A stretch of DNA of 37,441 nucleotides from Deltaproteobacteria bacterium (lineage in GTDB: Bacteria; Desulfobacterota; Binatia; Bin18): assembly GCA_016874775.1 (NCBI GenBank), contig VGTJ01000035.1:1-37441 (forward strand), written 5' to 3'. The position numbers were made by a program, and so were the translations under genes. This document shows, piece by piece, positions 32,071 to 37,441 of the stretch (position 1 is its first letter; every line of letters starts with the position of its first letter). The notes beneath the pieces were generated by a model that was given only the letters and a program-made list of their open reading frames with translations, was not told the DNA's origin and ran no database searches.

Positions 32071-32091
32071 TTAACTCTTAACTCTTCATTG
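32071..32091. repeat. Heptad-word array before the ABC exporter (right arm)
   Basis: TTAACTC, TTAACTC, TTCATTG: the complement of the left-arm words at 32000-32027. The two arms flank 43 bases, and the ABC exporter ATG follows ten bases after the right arm. Confidence 0.6.
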
Positions 32092-32100
32092 CTGGTTGCC

Positions 32101-33876
32101 ATGCTTGCCACCACTCGTTCCACCCTTGCTCGCTTCCGTCGTCTGACGCCATTCGTTTACCCATTTGTTACGCGCCTGCTCTTTGTTTTTGCACTTTCGC
32201 TTGTCGGCACGGTGCTAGGGCTTCTGTGGCCTCTGTTCACCAAGATTTTGATTGACGATGTGTTGCTGGCAAAGAATCTCCGCTTGTTGTGGGTGCTGAG
32301 TGGGGTGATGATATGCGTTACGGCGATTGGCTACGTTGTTGGTGCGGTCAACCGATACTACTACACGCAAGTCACTGCACGGATTCTTTTCTCTCTGCGG
32401 GAGTATGTTTTCGCGCATTTGCAGTCGCTGTCGCTCGCGTTTCATAGTCGTGTGAAAGTTGGCGATGTCCTGGCGCGCCTGAACACCGATATCGCGGAAG
32501 TTCAGTCGGTGTTGACTGATGCGGCCTTTGCGTTCGTGACCAATATCCTGGTGTTGATTGCCACTGTGGGGTTTCTGCTCTGGCTCGATTGGCGCCTCTT
32601 TCTGGTGAGTGTGTTGGTAGTCCCGTTGCAGTTCTATGGTGTTGCGAAAGTACGCACGCCGATGGTGGAGGAAACCCGCAAGGTGCGAGAACTCAACGCG
32701 TCGATCGGAGCCTTTCTAGTCGAAGCGCTCTCTGCTATAAAATTTATTAAATTGTTTACAGCAGAGGCGACCCAACAACGCCGACTTGCGGCCCTTGGCG
32801 AACAATTTGTTCCCACCGTCACTCGGTTCGAAATGCTGTCGTATCTTGGCAGTACCGTGTCGACCGCGACGACATTTCTGGGTGCAGCACTGACGACTTT
32901 GTACGGTGGATATCTCGTGATTCAAGGGCAGATAACCGTCGGGACACTGATTGCGTTCTCCTCGTATCAAGCGCGTGCATTCAGTCCGCTGCAGGCGCTC
33001 ATGGATTTGTATCTCCGTATTGAACGGGCCGGGGTGTCATTGGACCGGCTCTTTGAATTTCTTGATATCGGCAAAGAGCAAGTCGAGGGTGTCGGGCGAG
33101 GAATCCAACCGGCGAGTTGTCATGGAGAGATTGAGTTCCGCAATGTCGCGTTTTTCCATGACCCCCGGACGCCGCTGTTACAGGATGTGAGTTTCTCAGT
33201 TGCAACGGGTGAGCAGGTCACGATTCTCGGGCCCAGTGGGGCAGGAAAGACGACGATTGTTGATCTGCTGGTTCGACTCTACGAACCAGCGAAGGGCACG
33301 ATTACTCTTGATGGTGTGAATCTTTCTGAACTAGACCAAACGTGGCTCCGCAATCGCATTGTTGCGGTGAGCCACGATCCCTTTCTTTTCCATACGTCGA
33401 TAAGAGAGAACCTCCGTTACGCCAAGTCCTCGGCCACCGATGCCGAACTCATTGCTGCGGCAAGACGTGTTGGTCTCGATACATTTGTTGCGGCGCTCCC
33501 GCAAGGATATGACACAGTGGTCGGGGAACGGGGGACACGTTTGTCAGCTGGCCAAAAGCAACGCATTGCCTTGGCCCGAGCACTCTTGAAAGAGCCACAC
33601 ATCCTGGTGTTGGATGAAGCACTTTCTGGGCTTGACACCGCCAGTGAGTCTGAGATTCGCGAGGCATTGCAAGCAGTAATGAAAGGAAAGACCACGCTGA
33701 CGGTGACGCATCGCCTGTCCTCTGTGCGTGACGATGATCGAGTGCTGGTGCTTGACCGTGGCTACGTGGCTTGGGATGGACGCTATGGGGATTTGCGCAC
33801 GTCGACAAGTACCGCACGGTTCCGATTAGATACGTGGGAAAGTGAAGCACAGAATGTTCGTGGAAACATGAGCTAG
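32101..33876 (+). CDS. qhpF: ABC exporter (permease-ATPase fusion), QhpF-like
   Basis: A 591-residue half-transporter of the MsbA/peptide-exporter type. Six membrane helices lie in residues 15-295 (first LLFVFALSLVGTVLGLLWPL). An ABC ATPase follows with Walker A GPSGAGKTT (377-385), the signature LSAGQKQRIALARALL, Walker B ILVLDEALSGLD with Glu506, and the switch His in TVTHRLS. No peptidase domain is attached. In Paracoccus, QhpF is an ABC protein needed to export the modified gamma subunit of QHNDH; the neighbours (qhpG-, qhpE- and qhpA-like genes) support that reading here. On sequence alone it could be a general lipid or peptide exporter. The start is ATG 32101 without a clear ribosome site; the upstream frame is repeat DNA. 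Confidence 0.8.
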   Translation: MLATTRSTLARFRRLTPFVYPFVTRLLFVFALSLVGTVLGLLWPLFTKILIDDVLLAKNLRLLWVLSGVMICVTAIGYVVGAVNRYYYTQVTARILFSLREYVFAHLQSLSLAFHSRVKVGDVLARLNTDIAEVQSVLTDAAFAFVTNILVLIATVGFLLWLDWRLFLVSVLVVPLQFYGVAKVRTPMVEETRKVRELNASIGAFLVEALSAIKFIKLFTAEATQQRRLAALGEQFVPTVTRFEMLSYLGSTVSTATTFLGAALTTLYGGYLVIQGQITVGTLIAFSSYQARAFSPLQALMDLYLRIERAGVSLDRLFEFLDIGKEQVEGVGRGIQPASCHGEIEFRNVAFFHDPRTPLLQDVSFSVATGEQVTILGPSGAGKTTIVDLLVRLYEPAKGTITLDGVNLSELDQTWLRNRIVAVSHDPFLFHTSIRENLRYAKSSATDAELIAAARRVGLDTFVAALPQGYDTVVGERGTRLSAGQKQRIALARALLKEPHILVLDEALSGLDTASESEIREALQAVMKGKTTLTVTHRLSSVRDDDRVLVLDRGYVAWDGRYGDLRTSTSTARFRLDTWESEAQNVRGNMS

Positions 33877-33961
33877 GAAGTTCTTCAAGAAACCAGAGAG
33901 GCCGCCCGTGTGGCGCCCAGGGTGTATAATGACGGTCTGTCTGGGTCGTTCAGAGGCGAGC

Positions 33962-34633
33962 CTAGTGTGATCCTTTGCTGCGATAGCGTCTCATGAGCCT
34001 TGAGAGAATAATCAGGCCAGTGCCGAGAGTCACTAATGTCGTTGGCTCTGGAATAGAAGCCTGGGGCGGTGACGTGTCGGTGACGAAAAACGTCCCAGGG
34101 AAGCGGTCAGTTCCAGAATACATATTGGGAAACATGCGGCCTGGAACTGTATAAAAGCGAAACGGATCGTTACCCAGCTGGCTATCGAGATAGATGTCAT
34201 GGGCAGCATAGACAATAAAGTGAACATACCAGGCTTCAGGATGTTCGTCGGGAGCGTACACATGATCAACCGAAGCAAATCGCCAACTGTGAAATGCAGT
34301 TGTGATGTCTGGGACGAAGAGTTGAATCACTTCCCACGCTGTCGGCTTGGTGCAGGAAGAGAATGAACAATCGTTATCGTACCCAGCATCTTTTTGCACC
34401 GCTTGGAGGAGACCGTAAAAGTCGAGAGCCGTTGCTTGGCGCAGGCCAGGAATCACCGCTTGGGGATCAGTGGGAAGAAGAGTATTCAGATTCTGATCCA
34501 ACCAGCGTAGCCCTGTTGTCGTATCAAGGGTGAGAGTGCTCGGCCCCAACACCGAATCGACAGGAAGGAGTGTCGCTTGGGCCACGTTCGCCCAGAGGAT
34601 GGAGATCAGCAAAAGTCTGACAAAACGATGCAC
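33962..34633 (-). CDS. PEP-CTERM-anchored secreted protein
   Basis: A 223-residue protein with an N-terminal signal (HRFVRLLLISILWANVAQA) and a textbook C-terminal PEP-CTERM sorting signal: IPEPTTLVTLG, a hydrophobic helix (TGLIILSRL) and basic end MRRYRSKGSH. Between them is a globular region containing TGLRWLDQNLN and the pair CSFSSC. PEP-CTERM proteins are cut and processed by an exosortase during export to the cell surface or extracellular matrix; no exosortase gene is in the window. The start is a GTG at 34633 with GAAGG before it. It lies between the qhpF- and qhpE-like genes on the minus strand. The function of the central part is unknown. Confidence 0.85.
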   Translation of the reverse strand: MHRFVRLLLISILWANVAQATLLPVDSVLGPSTLTLDTTTGLRWLDQNLNTLLPTDPQAVIPGLRQATALDFYGLLQAVQKDAGYDNDCSFSSCTKPTAWEVIQLFVPDITTAFHSWRFASVDHVYAPDEHPEAWYVHFIVYAAHDIYLDSQLGNDPFRFYTVPGRMFPNMYSGTDRFPGTFFVTDTSPPQASIPEPTTLVTLGTGLIILSRLMRRYRSKGSH

Positions 34634-34771
34634 AATATACCTTCTTTAGGAAGCGGAAATTACGGTTGCGCATGCGTAGGTACGCGCGTGGATATGCCTA
34701 TTTTCAGGACGATGCGCAAGTATTTGACCATAATAAACTACGGAAATTCAGTAACAAGGCAGTTTTTACGT

Positions 34772-35491
34772 CTACGGTTCGCGACATGATTGGATCAATA
34801 ATTGCCGGAGCGCACTGCTAGCGATTCCTACATTCTGCTCTCTCAATACTGCTAACAAGGCGGAGACATGTGCTGAGGCGAAGCTTGGGCCTTGGAAATT
34901 CCGTGCTTGCGCTGGACCGGGAAGGGGGCGGGGACAGGAGTGGGCACGAAACGGGATCGGGTCATCCGCGACGTACACATAATCGCCCCAATCACAACGT
35001 TCATCATTGGCGACGCCGATGACACCGGGAAGTACTGCAGGGAGGACGTTAGTTTGCCCGGCAGGAGATGAAGCAACCAAGACTGTACCTGCGGCATGGG
35101 CTTCAGCTATGATAGCGAGGCAACGGTCGCGGTGCGCAGGATTGGCGGTGCCAAGACTGAGATTGATCACGTGCATTTGGTGCTCGATTCCCCAGCGGAG
35201 CGCGGCTTCAAGTACTGGAAATGAGACTTGCAGTCGATCGTTGAAGACTTTCACCGCATACAATTCGACCTGTGGGGCTTTTGCTCTGAGGATACCCGCC
35301 AGAGCGGTGCCGTGGCCGATGCGGTCACTACAATCCTCGTGTTGTTGAATCGTCCCATCCGTAGCCAAAGATAAGCTCACTCCTCCGGTGACGAAGCCCA
35401 CGTGTGAGTGTTGGGCGTTGACACCGCTGTCGATGAGTGCGACACGAACGCCTGCGCCAGTAGCGCCGTTCAGATCAAGCTGCAACGTCAT
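34772..35491 (-). CDS. qhpE: Compact subtilisin-like serine protease, QhpE-like
   Basis: A 239-residue S8-family protease reduced to its catalytic core. The triad is clear: Asp21 in VALIDSGVN, His60 in DRIGHGTALAGIL, and Ser203 in GPSFASAHVSALLA. There is no signal peptide and no propeptide, so it works in the cytoplasm. The usual oxyanion-hole Asn region reads VASSPAGQTN, with no Asn in the standard place. In Paracoccus, QhpE removes the leader of the gamma subunit after QhpD has built the thioether bridges; a leaderless, cytoplasmic subtilisin next to qhpA fits this role well. It is divergent from qhpA, with a 125-base region between them. The identification rests on both the form of the enzyme and the context. 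Confidence 0.8.
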   Translation of the reverse strand: MTLQLDLNGATGAGVRVALIDSGVNAQHSHVGFVTGGVSLSLATDGTIQQHEDCSDRIGHGTALAGILRAKAPQVELYAVKVFNDRLQVSFPVLEAALRWGIEHQMHVINLSLGTANPAHRDRCLAIIAEAHAAGTVLVASSPAGQTNVLPAVLPGVIGVANDERCDWGDYVYVADDPIPFRAHSCPRPLPGPAQARNFQGPSFASAHVSALLAVLREQNVGIASSALRQLLIQSCREP

Positions 35492-35548
35492 ACTTGTTGC
35501 CCTTTCTTCGCACCTTCACACGCTTTCTCTACCATAAGCTGACCTTAT

Positions 35549-35576
35549 TTGACACACGTCAGAACGAGAGTAGAAT
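35549..35576 (+). promoter_or_regulatory. Strong sigma70-type promoter for qhpA
   Basis: TTGACA (35549-35554), 16 bases, TAGAAT (35571-35576). The -35 box is perfect and the -10 box has one mismatch to TATAAT. Expected transcription start is near 35583, giving a leader of about 35 bases before the qhpA ATG. It lies in the divergent region shared with qhpE. Confidence 0.6.
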
Positions 35577-35616
35577 CCCACGCAAACGTAGACGGAGACC
35601 GTGGGAGAAGGCAGGC

Positions 35617-37254
35617 ATGAATAAGCAACGTCAAGATGGGTGTCGGGTCTTTCGTTTGTCGAGTCTCGCTGTGCTTCTGATAGCACTCGTTGTGATTGAC
35701 CGGGCTGGTGCACAGACAGCAGCGAACGAGCTCTTCACGAAATGTGTTGGCTGTCATGCGCCAAAAGGTGGTGCGCTTGATGTTGTCACTGCGCAGCGAA
35801 AGACGCCCGAGGGTTGGGAAATGACCCTCATTCGTATGGTGCGTACGCATGGGGCGCAGTTGCAACCAGCGGAAGTTGGTGCGCTGGTCAAGTATCTCAG
35901 TGATGCGTATGGGCTTGCTCCATCTGAGGTCGAGCCGTTTCGCTACATGTTAGAGAAACGCAATACGAAAGTCGTGCAGCATGAGGTGCCGCAATTTGTT
36001 CAGGCGTCCTGTATGCAGTGCCATTCTTATGAACGCACTATCCTGCAGCGGCGAACGCTGGAATCCTGGAGCCATATTCCAGATATGAAACTTGCCTTGT
36101 TTACCAACACTGAGAATGTCACTGCGTCCTCGGGGCTTTTGCAGGATTTTTGGTACGACGAAGTCAAGAAGAAAGTGCTTCCTCATCTCGCGAAACAGTT
36201 TCCTTTCTCGACCGCAGCTTGGACGAAATGGCAAGCCAAAGCAAAAACCGATTACGCTGGCAATTGGAAAATTGTTGGCCATGATGCGGGTAAAGGAGGC
36301 GATTATACTGGGCAGGTCACACTGAAAGCGCTTGGTGAAGATAAATACGGAGGCGAGTTCGTACTCGATTTCTCCGACGGTTCAAAAGTTTCGGGAAAGA
36401 CGACAGGTCTGATATATACCGGGTTTCAATGGCGCGGCTCAGTCCAGTTAGAAGGTGGGAAGATCCAACGTGAGATCTTTTTTGCGTCAGAGGATGGAGC
36501 TACCTTACAAGGGCGCAGAGTGTTGGCTCCTGTTGGGGATCTGGGGATGGACGAAACCTGGTATCGAAGCGGTGGTTCGGCGCGGCTCTTTTCGGTTATT
36601 CCCACGACGTTGCAGGCAGGAGAGAAACAGACAGTGAAGATCTTTGGTGCAAACTTGCCGGCAAACCTGACCACTGCCGCCGTGAGTTTTGGTAATGGTG
36701 TGACGATTACTTCGCTCAATCAGACTGGTGATGACACGATAGTCGCCGAAGTTGTCGCTGCTAAAGGAGCTGCGGTTGGGCTGCGACAGCTACGTTTCCA
36801 AGGAGTCACTGGAACGCTGCCTTTCTACGTCTATCGCAACATTGATTATATTCGGTTATTGCCGGAGACTGCGTTCGCTCGTCCGGGGGGAGACCATATT
36901 CCCAAATATATGCAGCAGTTCGAAGCCTTTGCGTATCTCAAGGGGCCGGATGGAGAAAAAGGGACGAAGGATGATGTCAAACTTCATCGCGTGCGTCCAG
37001 AAAAGTGGAACCTGGAAGAGTACGTGAAGCGATTGAACGACGACGATATGCACTTTGTCGGTGCGGTCGACGAGAATGGCCTCTTCACTCCAGCCCAAGC
37101 TGGGCCGAACCCGCAACGACACATGATGGATCACAATATTGGAGATGTCTGGGTCGAGGCCTGGTACAAACCACGTGGTGCGAAGCAACCAATGGGTGCG
37201 CGTGCCTATCTTTTGGTGATGCCGGAGAAATTCAGTTTTCAGCCGATCGAATAG
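35617..37254 (+). CDS. qhpA: Quinohemoprotein amine dehydrogenase alpha subunit
   Basis: A 545-residue periplasmic diheme protein. A signal peptide (about 1-32, ending VVIDRAGAQ) is followed by the heme domain with CVGCH (43-47) and CMQCH (132-136). Domain II starts GNWKIVGHDAGKGGDYTG. Two Ig-like domains follow, including LQAGEKQTVKIFGANLPANL and RPGGDHIPKYMQQFEAFAYL with KGPDGEKGTKDDV, and the end carries FTPAQAGPNPQR. This order matches the QHNDH alpha subunit. It accepts electrons from the cysteine tryptophylquinone of the gamma subunit during periplasmic oxidation of primary amines. The start ATG at 35617 follows GGGAGAAGG. Beta and gamma subunits and the radical SAM enzyme QhpD are not inside the window and should lie to the right. 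Confidence 0.88.
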   Translation: MNKQRQDGCRVFRLSSLAVLLIALVVIDRAGAQTAANELFTKCVGCHAPKGGALDVVTAQRKTPEGWEMTLIRMVRTHGAQLQPAEVGALVKYLSDAYGLAPSEVEPFRYMLEKRNTKVVQHEVPQFVQASCMQCHSYERTILQRRTLESWSHIPDMKLALFTNTENVTASSGLLQDFWYDEVKKKVLPHLAKQFPFSTAAWTKWQAKAKTDYAGNWKIVGHDAGKGGDYTGQVTLKALGEDKYGGEFVLDFSDGSKVSGKTTGLIYTGFQWRGSVQLEGGKIQREIFFASEDGATLQGRRVLAPVGDLGMDETWYRSGGSARLFSVIPTTLQAGEKQTVKIFGANLPANLTTAAVSFGNGVTITSLNQTGDDTIVAEVVAAKGAAVGLRQLRFQGVTGTLPFYVYRNIDYIRLLPETAFARPGGDHIPKYMQQFEAFAYLKGPDGEKGTKDDVKLHRVRPEKWNLEEYVKRLNDDDMHFVGAVDENGLFTPAQAGPNPQRHMMDHNIGDVWVEAWYKPRGAKQPMGARAYLLVMPEKFSFQPIE

Positions 37255-37255
37255 G

Positions 37256-37311
37256 AGCCGGGGGCCAGGAGTCGGGAGTTGGTCTGAAAACCCCGGCCCC
37301 TGACTCCCGGT
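37256..37311. repeat. Inverted pair of heptad-word arrays after qhpA
   Basis: The left arm has AGCCGGG, GGCCAGG, AGTCGGG, AGTTGGT. After CTGAAAA, the right arm has CCCCGGC, CCCTGAC, TCCCGGT. The arms are complementary in outline and begin one base after the qhpA stop, so they could form a long imperfect hairpin between qhpA and the next gene. Confidence 0.55.
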
Positions 37312-37407
37312 CCCTTTGGGCACGGGGAACGCGCTTAGAGTCTTGTAAAAAGAAGGGGTTAGGATAGAGAGGGCAGCACGGGTGTCCGGGAAAAAGGAGG
37401 AGGAGGT

Positions 37408-37441
37408 ATGCCTGCGCTCACGTGTGCCCTGGTGGAAAAGC
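37408..37441 (+). CDS. Start of the gene downstream of qhpA (partial)
   Basis: The ATG at 37408 is preceded by a very strong AAGGAGGAGGAGG ribosome site. Only 11 codons are visible (MPALTCALVEK). In known operons qhpA is followed by qhpD (radical SAM thioether-forming enzyme) and qhpC (gamma subunit). Either would fit, but the peptide is too short to decide. It is separated from qhpA by 153 bases that include the heptad hairpin. Confidence 0.55.
   Translation, partial: MPALTCALVEK

Overview
The window looks like a fragment of an uncultured, moderately GC-rich bacterium of the 'deltaproteobacterial' soil and sediment type (Binatota or Tectomicrobia-like). This is a guess from gene content: CaiB/BaiF CoA-transferases, an LLM-class flavin oxidoreductase, a Baeyer-Villiger-type monooxygenase, a PQQ dehydrogenase, a cyclase-family hydrolase and SUMF1-domain proteins. 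No rRNA, tRNA, CRISPR array or prophage was found.

Left part (1-8.2 kb): the 5' end of a probable ISAzo13-like transposase, an AlkD-type DNA glycosylase, a fossil in which the start of a VOC/glyoxalase gene runs into a piece of an AraC-type regulator, a methyltransferase, a glycogen-debranching enzyme, a helical protein of unknown function, an ABC1/UbiB kinase-like protein, and a protein with a small folded domain and an RG-rich tail. The gap at 6.8-7.2 kb holds a tiny ORF with an unusually complete Shine-Dalgarno sequence.

Middle part (8.6-25.5 kb): a forward cluster (BVMO, PQQ alcohol dehydrogenase with a cytochrome c tail, PAPS sulfotransferase, cyclase-family hydrolase) that could convert a hydroxylated or ketonic compound. 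It is followed by a SUMF1-domain protein, a ketopantoate reductase family enzyme, a periplasmic protein, a reverse operon (ABM monooxygenase, CoA-transferase, P-loop-like protein), a forward pair (LLM oxidoreductase, double CoA-transferase), a SnoaL-like protein, and a membrane protein next to a second SUMF1-domain protein.

Right part (25.7 kb to end): a PAS histidine kinase and a receiver-kinase hybrid, then what I read as a scattered quinohemoprotein amine dehydrogenase (QHNDH) locus. It contains a FAD monooxygenase (QhpG-like), an ABC exporter (QhpF-like), a compact subtilisin (QhpE-like) and the diheme alpha subunit (QhpA), with one more gene starting at the right edge. In known systems these proteins make, trim, export and use a cysteine tryptophylquinone peptide. 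Here they lie on both strands, mixed with tag, a PEP-CTERM protein and a secreted DUF4412-like protein directly upstream of qhpG. This is the most interesting system in the window.

The DNA is also rich in small repeats. These include an about 86-bp double-hairpin element present twice in opposite orientation, several palindromes, and at least six arrays built of 7-base words. Some of these arrays lie inside genes (the C-terminal region of qhpG, the linker of the double CoA-transferase, and the stop codon of tag).
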